The notes: a model not told the origin generated them from the sequence alone. A DNA stretch of 14,612 bases from Candidatus Pacearchaeota archaeon UBA284 (GCA_002499185.1 DAKN01000008.1:1-14612); one strand, 5' to 3'. Positions 1 to 8,467 are shown, counted from the first letter of the stretch. Made by a program: numbers and translations.

Positions 1-46
1 GTCATTGCGATGAGTCTTCGAAGAAGCAATCTCTTTGCTTCTCATC
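1..46 (+). repeat. Interspersed repeat, copy A (inverted mate at 12753-12798)
   Basis: This 46-bp element matches the reverse complement of 12753-12798 at 43 of 46 positions by hand alignment. It folds on itself. GCGATGAG at 7-14 pairs with CTCATCGC at 41-48, and GAAGCAA at 23-29 pairs with TTGCTTC at 35-41 around a 5-nt loop; the two stems share base 41. It resembles the widespread intergenic repeats that begin GTCATTGCGA, found in many bacterial genomes (family assignment from memory). Its function is unknown. It may be a mobile miniature element or an RNA hairpin. Confidence 0.8.
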
Positions 47-159
47 GCTCTTACTCTTGTTTCTTCGGATAATGGACTAGCGATAGTGGACTAGGGATTC
101 TTCCGTGAAAAAGTCAAAAAGTCAAGCACCGAATGAAATCAATTTCCCAATGGCATATC

Positions 160-188
160 TTGCATTTTTATATTTTTAGTGATAAAAT
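160..188 (+). promoter_or_regulatory. Candidate sigma-70-type promoter of the restriction operon
   Basis: TTGCAT (160-165) lies 17 nt upstream of TAAAAT (183-188). This is a good match in sequence and spacing to a housekeeping -35/-10 pair. The predicted start near 195 would leave about 23 nt before the leader ORF at 218 and about 90 nt before the methyltransferase. The surroundings are very A+T-rich, so chance matches are common. It is placed by eye only. Confidence 0.45.
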
Positions 189-217
189 GATTTAAATTAT
201 AAAAACAAGAGGGCAGA

Positions 218-289
218 ATGAATGGAATGAGGTTAAAAAAGGAAATGATAAAAAATAAAGCAAAACCCAAAACAAATTTAATGTTATGA
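218..289 (+). CDS. Putative 23-codon leader peptide coupled to the methyltransferase
   Basis: This short ORF starts at ATG 218, four bases after an AAGAGGG Shine-Dalgarno (207-213), and ends at TGA 287-289. That stop overlaps the methyltransferase ATG (286-288) as ATGA, the same junction seen twice later in the operon. The peptide begins MNGMRLKKEM and is basic, with six Lys and one Arg in 23 residues. The methyltransferase lacks a convincing Shine-Dalgarno of its own, so translating this leader could deliver ribosomes to it. That role is inference. An alternative start at ATG 245 is poorly spaced from its AGG. The ORF is too short for coding statistics, so it could be a chance reading frame. 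Confidence 0.4.
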   Translation: MNGMRLKKEMIKNKAKPKTNLML

Positions 290-2535
290 ATAAAATCAAT
301 CTATCGGAAAATGAGAAAAGAGATGTAATTATGTATTTGGAATCTGGCAAACCTTTGCCGGATAAATATAGATTTCTGCTTTTTGAAACCGACAGAGAGG
401 TTGAGCTCTTATGGAATGGAAAAACAGAAGAAGTAGAAAATGTAGTTTTACCCTTTCAGGCAATTGAGCATATTGATGAACCAAGAAGTGAGAAGAAAAT
501 TGCTGACCAAGGCTCACTCTTTGATACTTCAGGCAGACAAATCAAAGGATGGTCTAATAAACTCATATGGGGTGACAATAAACTGGTTTTATCATCGCTT
601 AAAAACGGTCCTTTGCGGAAACAAATAGAAGCAGAAGGGGGATTAAAACTGATTTATATTGATCCACCGTTTGATGTGGGTGCGGATTTCAGTATAAATA
701 TTGAAATAGGAGAGGATACTTTTACTAAAAAACCATCAGTCATTGAAGAAATTGCCTATCGCGACACTTGGGGTAAAGGTGCAGATAGTTTTATCGCCAT
801 GATTTATGAAAGATTGAAGCTTATGCACGGACTTTTAGCTGATGACGGCAGTATTTATGTGCATTGTGATTATCGCTTGAATAGTTATATTCGATTAATT
901 CTAGATGATGTATTTGGAAGTAAGAACTTCAGGAACGAGGTAACTTGGCGTAGACAAGTAGCTAGAGGGAGAAAAATCGAAGCTAAATTTATGCCCTATA
1001 GTGCTGACTACATAATCCTATATACAAAATCAGATATAGCTACATGGAATCCGATCGATAAAATTTCCTATATATCTACTAAAGAAGCTGAAATAAAGTA
1101 TATGAAAGACGAAAAGGGGTACTTTAGAACTTCTGATCCAGGTTCTTATTCAAACGAGAGTCTTATTCGTCTTTACAAGGAAGGAAGAATCTATGTTTCT
1201 AAAGGGGGAGAAGTAATTATAAAAGATGGAATTTTATCAACAACGAGTGGCTCTATTGGCATAAAATATTATCGAGAAAGAGTAGAAGATAAAATAAAAG
1301 AAGAAACTGTAGCAGATAACATTTGGGATGACATACCTGGAATGGGAGTGGTTTCAGGTGAGTATATCGGATATCCTACCCAAAAACCAGAAGCTCTACT
1401 TGAACGAATTATTAAGGCATCAAGCAATGAGGGTGATCTTATTGCTGATTTTTTCTGCGGCTCGGGCACAACTTTGGCGGTAGCAGAAAAATTAAGTAGA
1501 AAATGGATTGGTTCGGATTTAGGTAGATTTTCTATTCATACAATCCGAAAAAGAATGATTGGTGTGCAAAGAGAACTTAAAAAAGCCGGCAAGGATTTTC
1601 GGGCATTTGAAATATTGAATATTGGCAAATACGAACGGGAAAAGTTTTTGGGTGTGAATGAAAATTTACGAGAAGAAGAAAAGAGAATCCAAAGAGAAAA
1701 AAAGGAAAAAGAATTTATTGGACTTATCCTTTCGGCATATAAAGCCGAACCGATTGATTCTTTCAATATATTTGTTGGCAAGAAAAGAGATCGTTTAGTT
1801 GCTATTGGGCAAATTGACACGCCAGTAACCAACGGCTTTCTTGAAAGAGTAATCGATGAGTGCAAGGAGAAGCAAATTACCAAAGCCGATATCTTGGGAT
1901 TTGATTATGAAATGGGGCTTGATTTTGAGAGCGCTAAAAAACTTGGCATTGATGTTCAATTCAAAGTCATTCCTCGCGAGGTGTTTGACAAAAAAGCAGT
2001 AGAAAAAGGACAAGTGAAATTTTACGATGTCGCCTATATTGAGGTAAAGCCAATTATTCGCGGACGAGGCAATGCTAAAGAAATAGCAATTGAACTTACT
2101 GATTTTTCAGTGTTTTATAACCAAGACAATACTGGCGAAGTTGAAGAAAAACTCCTATCCGGCGGCAACAAGATAATCATTGAAAATGGTGTAGTGATTA
2201 AAATTACTAAAGATAAAAGAACAAATCTTATTGAAAAAGAAGTCTTAACAAAAAAATGGACTGACTGGATTGATTATTGGTCGGTGGATTTTGATTTCGA
2301 AAGCAAAAAAGAAATAGTTCGTGTAAATAATGAAAAAACGGGTGAAGAAAATGAGAAGTGGACAGGTAACTATATTTTTGAAAACGAATGGCAATCTTTC
2401 AGAACCAAAAAAGATAGAATGCTTGAGATGACTTCGGTTTTCAAAGACGCTCAAAAAGGAAAAATGAAAATAGCTGTTAAAGTGATTGATATTTTCGGAA
2501 ACGATACAACTAAAGTTATTGAGATTAATGTTTGA
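286..2535 (+). CDS. mod: Type III-like restriction-modification DNA (adenine-N6) methyltransferase, Mod subunit
   Basis: The predicted enzyme transfers methyl from S-adenosylmethionine to adenine N6 at the system's recognition site, protecting host DNA and supplying sequence specificity to Res. Motif order is that of beta-class methyltransferases. Catalytic motif IV, DPPF (D126-F129), follows the GDNKLVL segment typical of Mod proteins. A target-recognition region of about 250 residues comes next, then AdoMet-binding motif I, FFCGSG (389-394). Residues from about 460 form a long C-terminal extension that opens with a charged, probably coiled helix (LREEEKRIQREKKEKEF). At 749 aa it is longer than classical type III Mod proteins (about 650 aa). 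The ATG has no clear Shine-Dalgarno but overlaps the leader ORF stop. The next gene begins within 3 nt of its stop. Family membership is secure; the recognition sequence cannot be read from the protein. Confidence 0.95.
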   Translation: MNKINLSENEKRDVIMYLESGKPLPDKYRFLLFETDREVELLWNGKTEEVENVVLPFQAIEHIDEPRSEKKIADQGSLFDTSGRQIKGWSNKLIWGDNKLVLSSLKNGPLRKQIEAEGGLKLIYIDPPFDVGADFSINIEIGEDTFTKKPSVIEEIAYRDTWGKGADSFIAMIYERLKLMHGLLADDGSIYVHCDYRLNSYIRLILDDVFGSKNFRNEVTWRRQVARGRKIEAKFMPYSADYIILYTKSDIATWNPIDKISYISTKEAEIKYMKDEKGYFRTSDPGSYSNESLIRLYKEGRIYVSKGGEVIIKDGILSTTSGSIGIKYYRERVEDKIKEETVADNIWDDIPGMGVVSGEYIGYPTQKPEALLERIIKASSNEGDLIADFFCGSGTTLAVAEKLSRKWIGSDLGRFSIHTIRKRMIGVQRELKKAGKDFRAFEILNIGKYEREKFLGVNENLREEEKRIQREKKEKEFIGLILSAYKAEPIDSFNIFVGKKRDRLVAIGQIDTPVTNGFLERVIDECKEKQITKADILGFDYEMGLDFESAKKLGIDVQFKVIPREVFDKKAVEKGQVKFYDVAYIEVKPIIRGRGNAKEIAIELTDFSVFYNQDNTGEVEEKLLSGGNKIIIENGVVIKITKDKRTNLIEKEVLTKKWTDWIDYWSVDFDFESKKEIVRVNNEKTGEENEKWTGNYIFENEWQSFRTKKDRMLEMTSVFKDAQKGKMKIAVKVIDIFGNDTTKVIEINV

Positions 2536-2537
2536 TT

Positions 2538-3566
2538 ATGACTATTAGAGATAAAAAATCATTGAAAAAAGAAAACGTATTTCAAATTTTTAATTTAGAA
2601 TATCCACCTTACATAGAAGAGTTAAAAATCGGTGATTATGTTTTTAAAAGAGTAGTTAACTATGAGAAGGCTTACGAAAATATGATGTGGCTAGTAAATT
2701 CATTTGGTAATGAATTTAATACTCAAATTAAGAATGGTTCTCATCAAATCACTGCAGAAGTAAAAATTCCTCAAAAAGAAAAGAAATCTGTTTTGCAATT
2801 TGCAAACAAAAACTCTACTCAACTTGATGATATTTTGTTTTTACTTACAATCTTTACAGATAGAAATGTTTTTAAAAAGGACTGGAAAGATAATGAAAAT
2901 ACTGTTATAGTCGCAGATCACAAAATACATCAATATGGTGGTCAACTTGCATGTTCTATAAAATATGAATCAAAGTGGAAACATCAAAACACTGGAGTAT
3001 TAAAAGATAAAACTGAAATTAAAGGTATTCCCATGTTCAATTACTATCAAGTAAATGTGGGATTTGAAAAGACGATAAATAATGTACTTAATCTTATTTC
3101 GAGTAAGGAGTGGCAAGAAGAATATGAATGCGGCCATTTTTTGTTTTTATTTAAATCGGTTATGCAGTGGCAAATAATTGAAACTGCTTTTATTTCCTGT
3201 TGGACGATCTGGGAGCACATTTTTGCCATTAAAAATCGAAAATGGCTTGACACTACAGCAATTGTTCAAATGAGTGGTGATAAGAAAATCGCTTTTATTT
3301 TAAGCGAATATTTTTCGATAAATATTGATAACACTGCTAGGGAAAATATTCAAAAAATAAATAAAACAAGAAATCGAATTATTCATTATGGTAAAAAAAC
3401 AGAGCAGATTGATTACAAAGAAATGGAGATGTTTATCAGAATAACTGAGCAATTAGTGGCAATTATTCTGGGTCTTTCACCTTCAAATATCCTTAACTCA
3501 TCTGAAAAACTGGATTCTTTTCTAAAAGGTAAAAAAAATAGAGAAAAAACTTATGGCACTTCATAA
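2538..3566 (+). CDS. HEPN-motif protein between mod and res (putative RNase effector)
   Basis: The C-terminal part contains RNRIIH (R278 to H283, numbered from ATG 2538). This fits the R-[NDH]-X3-5-H catalytic signature of HEPN ribonucleases and sits in a helical context: KINKTRNRIIHYGK, followed by a long hydrophobic helix. Upstream, around residues 205-245, another helical block rich in aromatic residues (MQWQIIETAFISCWTIWEHIF) could be the first HEPN helices. The N-terminal 190 residues are a mixed domain I do not recognise; the layout recalls ApeA-like HEPN defence proteins. There are no membrane segments. ATG 2538 lies 2 nt past the mod stop. A TTG at 2532 would instead overlap that stop as TTGA; neither has a good Shine-Dalgarno. 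The 3' end overlaps res by 14 nt, so it is built into the mod-res operon. HEPN assignment is moderately confident; RNase activity and a toxic role are inference. Confidence 0.65.
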   Translation: MTIRDKKSLKKENVFQIFNLEYPPYIEELKIGDYVFKRVVNYEKAYENMMWLVNSFGNEFNTQIKNGSHQITAEVKIPQKEKKSVLQFANKNSTQLDDILFLLTIFTDRNVFKKDWKDNENTVIVADHKIHQYGGQLACSIKYESKWKHQNTGVLKDKTEIKGIPMFNYYQVNVGFEKTINNVLNLISSKEWQEEYECGHFLFLFKSVMQWQIIETAFISCWTIWEHIFAIKNRKWLDTTAIVQMSGDKKIAFILSEYFSINIDNTARENIQKINKTRNRIIHYGKKTEQIDYKEMEMFIRITEQLVAIILGLSPSNILNSSEKLDSFLKGKKNREKTYGTS

Positions 3567-6228
3567 AAAATTTCCAAGAGACAAATTTCAAATACTTGAC
3601 CCTTCAATCAGGTGGTTTCCTGCTGATGAAGATTTGCGCAAAGAGGGTTATGAGAAGCTTTTACCTCCATTTGTGCCTGAACTGCGTGAAAGAATTGCTG
3701 AATGGCGATCAAACGACTATGAAGGAGCGAGCGAAACTTCTATAGCACTTTTAAATTGGTGGTTTAAAGAACCGCACTCTATTTTTACCAAAGACGGCAT
3801 AAGTACTGCTTTTCAGTATTATTTTGCGCAAAGAGAAGCTGTAGAAACTATAATATGGATTTATGAAGTTGGAAAAGTATCCAATAAATACGATTTAATA
3901 AAGTTTGATAAATTGGGGCGAGTAAGCCCGAATATGTTTACCGAGGATTGGCTTCGTTTTGTTATTAAAATGGCTACAGGAAGCGGAAAAACAAAAGTAA
4001 TTAGTTTGCTCTTAGCTTGGTCATATTTTCAAAAATTATATGAAGAAAATTCGGAATTATCAAAGAACTTTCTGCTTATAACTCCTAATATTATTGTTTT
4101 GGATAGAATAAAAGCAGATTTTGAAGGATTGAAAATATTTTATAAGGATCCTGTTTTGCCTGATAACGGATATGAAGGACATAATTGGCAAGATGATTTT
4201 CAATTAAAATTGCATTTACAGGACGAAGTCGGCACGATATCAAAATCAGGAAATATATTTCTAACAAACATTCACAGAATATATGACAGCAATATCAACG
4301 AAGCAAGTTTTGACGATGATGATACCTCAGCTTATTATTTGGGCGAGAAGGCAGTCGGAAAAACTAATGACTCAAAAATTGATCTGGGGGAAATAGTTCG
4401 CGACATTGATGAGCTGATGGTTATCAATGACGAAGCACACCACATACACGATCCAAAAATGGCATGGTTTAAATCCATTGAAGATATACACAACAGATTA
4501 CTGCAAAAAGGTAAAAAATTATCTCTACAAATTGATGTTACTGCTACACCAAAAAATAATCGTGGTGAAATATTTGTGCAAACTGTTTCTGATTACCCAT
4601 TGGTTGAAGCTATACATCAAGGCGTAGTAAAAAATCCGGTTTTACCGGATCAAGCTAGTCGAGCCAAACTGCAAGAAAAACAGAGTTCAATATTTTCAGA
4701 AAAGTATGAGGATTATATTAGATTGGGAATTGAAGAATGGGAGAAAACATATAAAGAACTTGAACCAACCGGAAAAAAATCAATTCTATTCATTATGACC
4801 GATGACACAAAGAATTGTGACGATGTATCCGATTTTTTAGAAAGAAACTATCCAAAATTAAAAGGCGCAATTTTAACGATTCATACAAACAAAAGTGGTG
4901 AAATCTCCGAGACTGTTACGGGTAAAAAAGAAAAAGAATTGCAGGAACTTCGTAAAAAGGCGAACGAAATAGATAGTTTGGAGAGTCCATATAAAGTCAT
5001 TGTTTCTGTTCTTATGCTTAAAGAGGGTTGGGATGTAAAGAATGTAACTACAATAGTAGGTCTGCGACCTTATGCTTCCGACTCGAGAATACTGCCTGAA
5101 CAAACTCTTGGCAGAGGTTTGCGCAGGATGTTTTTTGGCCAAGAAGTTGAAGAATATGTCAGCGTGATTGGTACTCCAGCGTTCATGGATTTTGTTGAAT
5201 CAATAAAAGCCGAAGGTGTTGAATTGGAGAAAAGAAGAATGGATCGAGGCGGAAAACCTATTACACCGTCAGTAATTGAGGTTGATTTTCAAAACAAAAG
5301 AAAAAATATTGAAGCGTTGGATATTGAATTGCCAATTTTAACTCCAAGAATCCAGAGAGAATATAAAAATCTTGAACTTCTTCAAGTCATGAATTTTAAA
5401 CATGACACAGTATTGGTAAAACAATTTTCTGAAGAAGAACAAAAGGAAATTGTATTTAAAGAAATAATTGACGATAAACTCCATCATACAACTATTTTGA
5501 ATAGTACCGTTGAACCCAATTATCAAAGTGTAGTCGGATTTTTTGTACAAAGAATAATGAAAGAATTACGTCTATTTGGTTGCTATAGTATACTTTTTGG
5601 AAAGGTGAAAGAATTTATCAGCGAATACTTATTTGGCGAAAAAGTTAATTTAAATAACTCTAATATATTAAGAAATTTATCCGAATTGAATACAAATAAG
5701 ACTATTGTAGAAACATTCAAGAAAGAAATAAACAATTTGACCGTATTAAATGTAGGTAATGCTGAAATAAGAAACTATATAAAAGTGAGCAGTGCAAGAC
5801 CTTTCGTTGTTACTGATAAAAAGTATTTACTACCCAAAAAGAGCGTATTCAATAAAATCGTCGGTGATAGCGATTTTGAACTTGAGTTTGCCGACTTTTT
5901 AGAAGGCACAGAAGATGTCGTTTCCTTTGCAAAAAATTATTATGAAATTCATTTCAAAATTGATTACAGAAATGCGAGCGGATCTATTTCCAGTTACTAT
6001 CCCGATTTTTTTGTAAAAACAAGCGACAGATTGACATATATTGTTGAAACAAAGGGTAGAGAAGATTTAGATGATATTGAAAAAATTAAGAGATTGGAAC
6101 AATGGTGCAAAGACGCAAGCGAGCGACAGAATAAGATAGAATATAAAATGATATATGTGAAGCAAGAAGAATGGGACAAATATAAGCCTTCGAATTTTAA
6201 ACAGCTGTTGGAAGTGTTCAAAAAATAG
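3553..6228 (+). CDS. res: Type III-like restriction endonuclease, Res subunit (SF2 helicase plus PD-(D/E)XK nuclease)
   Basis: The predicted protein is the ATP-dependent translocase and nuclease partner of Mod. Superfamily 2 motifs appear in order: Walker A ATGSGKT (A141-T147), motif II DEAHH (D293-H297), motif III TATP (T330-P333) and motif VI QTLGRGLRR (Q517-R525). The C-terminus carries a nuclease core, YYPDFFV with P817-D818 and then ETK (E832, K834), fitting PD-X13-ExK. The region between about 560 and 780 has no motif I recognise. At 891 aa it is within the usual range for type III Res (about 900-1000). All catalytic residues seen are intact, so it should be active. ATG 3553 lies inside the end of the preceding HEPN gene (14-nt overlap) with only a weak GAG upstream, so translational coupling is likely. 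Confidence 0.95.
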   Translation: MALHKKFPRDKFQILDPSIRWFPADEDLRKEGYEKLLPPFVPELRERIAEWRSNDYEGASETSIALLNWWFKEPHSIFTKDGISTAFQYYFAQREAVETIIWIYEVGKVSNKYDLIKFDKLGRVSPNMFTEDWLRFVIKMATGSGKTKVISLLLAWSYFQKLYEENSELSKNFLLITPNIIVLDRIKADFEGLKIFYKDPVLPDNGYEGHNWQDDFQLKLHLQDEVGTISKSGNIFLTNIHRIYDSNINEASFDDDDTSAYYLGEKAVGKTNDSKIDLGEIVRDIDELMVINDEAHHIHDPKMAWFKSIEDIHNRLLQKGKKLSLQIDVTATPKNNRGEIFVQTVSDYPLVEAIHQGVVKNPVLPDQASRAKLQEKQSSIFSEKYEDYIRLGIEEWEKTYKELEPTGKKSILFIMTDDTKNCDDVSDFLERNYPKLKGAILTIHTNKSGEISETVTGKKEKELQELRKKANEIDSLESPYKVIVSVLMLKEGWDVKNVTTIVGLRPYASDSRILPEQTLGRGLRRMFFGQEVEEYVSVIGTPAFMDFVESIKAEGVELEKRRMDRGGKPITPSVIEVDFQNKRKNIEALDIELPILTPRIQREYKNLELLQVMNFKHDTVLVKQFSEEEQKEIVFKEIIDDKLHHTTILNSTVEPNYQSVVGFFVQRIMKELRLFGCYSILFGKVKEFISEYLFGEKVNLNNSNILRNLSELNTNKTIVETFKKEINNLTVLNVGNAEIRNYIKVSSARPFVVTDKKYLLPKKSVFNKIVGDSDFELEFADFLEGTEDVVSFAKNYYEIHFKIDYRNASGSISSYYPDFFVKTSDRLTYIVETKGREDLDDIEKIKRLEQWCKDASERQNKIEYKMIYVKQEEWDKYKPSNFKQLLEVFKK

Positions 6229-6230
6229 CT

Positions 6231-6536
6231 ATGTTTATTTGCGATAAACCAATTGCAATTATATTGATTTTAGATAAAAGGAAATCGCAATGGAAGAGAA
6301 TTCCCGGATATCAAAAAACACAAATTGCCAATCATGCTGAAATGAATAACAAGAATGATTTTATACAATATTTTGATAATGTGACAAAGGAGATGTTTGA
6401 ATATCAGATAGGCGGGTATAAGGTTCTTGCCAAGTGGCTCAAAGACCGCAAAGCCAACATTCTTTCCTCTGACGAAATCCAGCATTATTGCAAAATTGTT
6501 AGCGTAATAAAAGAGACTATAGGTATTATAGTATGA
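6231..6536 (+). CDS. Small protein resembling the C-terminal tail of type ISP restriction-modification enzymes
   Basis: This 101-aa protein ends in a block, about residues 59-98, with FEYQIGGYKVLAKWLKDRK followed by LSSDEIQHYCKI and ETIGI. From memory this matches the conserved extreme C-terminus of type ISP and related N6-adenine restriction-modification proteins, where GGY, KWLKDRK and HY recur. Here it stands alone. The first 55 residues are unrecognised. Its ATG is 2 nt past the res stop, and its TGA overlaps the next ATG (ATGA), which argues for a real coupled gene rather than debris. It could be a detached specificity or assembly domain working with Mod-Res, or the remnant of a deleted larger enzyme. 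An internal ATG at residue 38 could also serve as start. Confidence 0.6.
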   Translation: MFICDKPIAIILILDKRKSQWKRIPGYQKTQIANHAEMNNKNDFIQYFDNVTKEMFEYQIGGYKVLAKWLKDRKANILSSDEIQHYCKIVSVIKETIGIIV

Positions 6537-7441
6537 GATTAAAACTTAACGAAAGCAAATTGGGATACTATCCTGAATTGCTTAATTATTTAAGTTCGTT
6601 ACAATTAGACAAAATTGATTACAAGCATCCGAATGATACATTGAAACAATCTTTCACTGAAATAATAGTATTGTACAGTAAGATGCTTCCTATATTAAAT
6701 AAACATGAAATAGTCGATTTTGATAGTGAGTTGAAAAGAGAAAAAGATATCAAGGAGTTATTGAGATTAACAAAACAACTATATCAAGAAGCAGATATAT
6801 ATATTGAAAATATGAAAAAAATGATTAACTCTATTAAATTAAAAGAAGATGCGGTTATGAAGGACGTTCAAAAAGAATTAGCAGATAAAATAAAACCTTA
6901 TGAAAAGAATATTATTTCCATTCCTAACAATGCAATAAAACATGATGGAAATATTATAAAATCAATTGAAATGATAAAAGATGAATCAACGAGAATAATA
7001 GGATATTATCTGGAAGCGAGCAGAGAAGAAACGTACGGACCAAATCCAAATGTTCATAAAGATTATAAGGGCGAAGCTACTGCTTTCTCGTATAATAAAT
7101 CATTGAAAATGATATTAGGAAGTATTTACTCCATTTCTAATGAGTGCTTAGTTATCTTGAAAAAGTATGTAAATGATACTATTTGTGAAAATAAGGATTT
7201 GACATTAGATTTTAATACGAAAGCAATTATTAATACTCTAATTGAAATCCCTCTTGCTTTTTTTCCTGATGAACTTAATAAGAGATTTGTAAATATTTAT
7301 TTTGAAGGCGATGTAAGCATAATAGAGTATCCTTCATCGTTATTTCCTTTAAGAGGATCAAAATACGAAATTCAATCTTCTGTTAGAATATCAAAAACAA
7401 GTACAAAATTTACTTTACCTTATTTTAGAGAGCGAAAATGA
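6533..7441 (+). CDS. Unrecognised 302-aa protein in the restriction operon
   Basis: I do not recognise this family. The protein is Lys/Ile/Asn-rich and predicted soluble, with no signal peptide or membrane helix. Residues about 70-170 look mainly helical and partly coiled, with many charged heptad-like stretches. The last 90 residues look more beta-rich and include IEIPLAFFPDEL and FEGDVSIIEYPSSLFP. No catalytic signature is evident. Both ends overlap neighbours by ATGA (start inside the preceding stop, stop inside the next start). It is therefore tightly coupled to the zinc-ribbon/deoxyribosyltransferase-like gene downstream and may be its partner, sensor or inhibitor. That role is inferred from position only. 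It is visibly more A+T-rich than mod and res, which may mean a separate origin. Confidence 0.75.
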   Translation: MRLKLNESKLGYYPELLNYLSSLQLDKIDYKHPNDTLKQSFTEIIVLYSKMLPILNKHEIVDFDSELKREKDIKELLRLTKQLYQEADIYIENMKKMINSIKLKEDAVMKDVQKELADKIKPYEKNIISIPNNAIKHDGNIIKSIEMIKDESTRIIGYYLEASREETYGPNPNVHKDYKGEATAFSYNKSLKMILGSIYSISNECLVILKKYVNDTICENKDLTLDFNTKAIINTLIEIPLAFFPDELNKRFVNIYFEGDVSIIEYPSSLFPLRGSKYEIQSSVRISKTSTKFTLPYFRERK

Positions 7442-8406
7442 CTGAATGTGTTTTTTGTGGGTCAGGTACATCTGAAGAACAAAGTGAAGCGATGTATAAG
7501 TATATTAAATGCCCAATATGTGGAGAATACTCAATTATGGATGATTTATATGATGATTATCCAGAAGATGATGAAAAAGTGAAAAAATACTCATTTAAGG
7601 TAAGTTCATTTATTAGAGAGTGTAATTTGCATAGCGAGTCAGTACCAAAATTAATTTCAAACTGCGAAAAAGAAGATAATATTAGCATTTTTTGTATTGA
7701 AAATATTGTTAAAAAGTATCCTTCTGAGATTGATGAGAGAATAGACAGAATTATTTTAAATTTAGCCAGCTTAGCAAAGGGAAGAATCGAGAAACCTATT
7801 AATCTTGACAAGAATTCGTTACCATTATTATATTGCAGTAATTATGAAGATGATAGTGAATTTCAATATATTTTAAAAATTTTGTTAAATATGGGCATTA
7901 TAACAGGATTCCAAGGTTTAAAAAACTTTTCAAGTTTTCAAGCTACGATTCAAATAACCTATGATGGATGGACAAAAATAGATGATTTAAGACGAATAAG
8001 AAATCAATCAAAAATTGTCTTTGTCGCTATGAGAATTTGCCCCAAATATGAAAATAAATATGCAGTAATTAAAAATGCAATTGATTCAACTAAACTTGAT
8101 TATGAAGTAATAAGAGTAGATAAAGAAAATCATAACGATAAAATATGTGATAGAATAATTTACAACATTAAGAGATCAAAGATTGTCGTTTGCGATTTAG
8201 AAGAGCAAAATCAAGGAGTTTATTTTGAAGCAGGATTCGCGAAAGGGCTTGGGAAGGAAGTTATATGGTTGTGTCCAAAAAAGGATTTAGACGATAAAAA
8301 AATTCATTTTGATGTAAATCAATATAATATGATTGATTATGAAAATGAAGAGGAAATATTTGAAAAACTTAAAAATCGAATATTAGCAATATTTGGTACT
8401 AATTAA
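7438..8406 (+). CDS. Zinc-ribbon protein with C-terminal nucleoside deoxyribosyltransferase/TIR-like domain (putative NAD or nucleotide-degrading effector)
   Basis: The N-terminus has a four-cysteine zinc-binding pattern, C4-x2-C7 and C25-x2-C28. A helical middle region runs to about residue 185. The C-terminal 130 residues start IVFVAMRICPKYENKY and contain VVCDLEEQNQGVYFEAGFA. There D253, N258 and E264 sit where nucleoside 2-deoxyribosyltransferase-type enzymes have their ribose-binding Asp/Asn and catalytic Glu. Related folds act in defence as glycosidases that destroy NAD or nucleotides, as in the effector of retron Eco1 and TIR proteins. This protein may therefore be the lethal arm of an abortive response; catalysis and substrate are not shown by sequence. 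The ATG overlaps the previous stop (ATGA). It is the last gene of the coupled series, with a 61-nt gap before kwaA. The domain call rests on motif reading. Confidence 0.7.
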   Translation: MTECVFCGSGTSEEQSEAMYKYIKCPICGEYSIMDDLYDDYPEDDEKVKKYSFKVSSFIRECNLHSESVPKLISNCEKEDNISIFCIENIVKKYPSEIDERIDRIILNLASLAKGRIEKPINLDKNSLPLLYCSNYEDDSEFQYILKILLNMGIITGFQGLKNFSSFQATIQITYDGWTKIDDLRRIRNQSKIVFVAMRICPKYENKYAVIKNAIDSTKLDYEVIRVDKENHNDKICDRIIYNIKRSKIVVCDLEEQNQGVYFEAGFAKGLGKEVIWLCPKKDLDDKKIHFDVNQYNMIDYENEEEIFEKLKNRILAIFGTN

Positions 8407-8467
8407 CAATTGATTTATGCAGGATTAGTCTTTGAAGAGTTGGAGAGTTAACGAAAAAGGAACGGAT

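Noticed and set aside
106..134. Inverted member of the GGGGACGGTG repeat family
   Set aside because: Only about 9 bp (CAAGCACCG) are shared with the complement of 12471-12507, too short to assert.
1696..1704. A7 run in mod as a phase-variation switch
   Set aside because: Seven A residues within a lysine-rich stretch are expected in A+T-rich coding sequence; there is no longer homopolymer or tetra/pentanucleotide tract of the kind seen in phase-variable mod genes.
1536..1883. Minus-strand ORFs throughout, such as a 115-codon frame opposite mod
   Set aside because: They are shadows of strong + strand genes, with no ribosome sites, domains or coherent layout.
8432..8467. Extended kwaA start at TTG 8432
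   Set aside because: No Shine-Dalgarno there, and the extra 12 residues are hydrophilic; ATG 8468 follows AAGG at good spacing.
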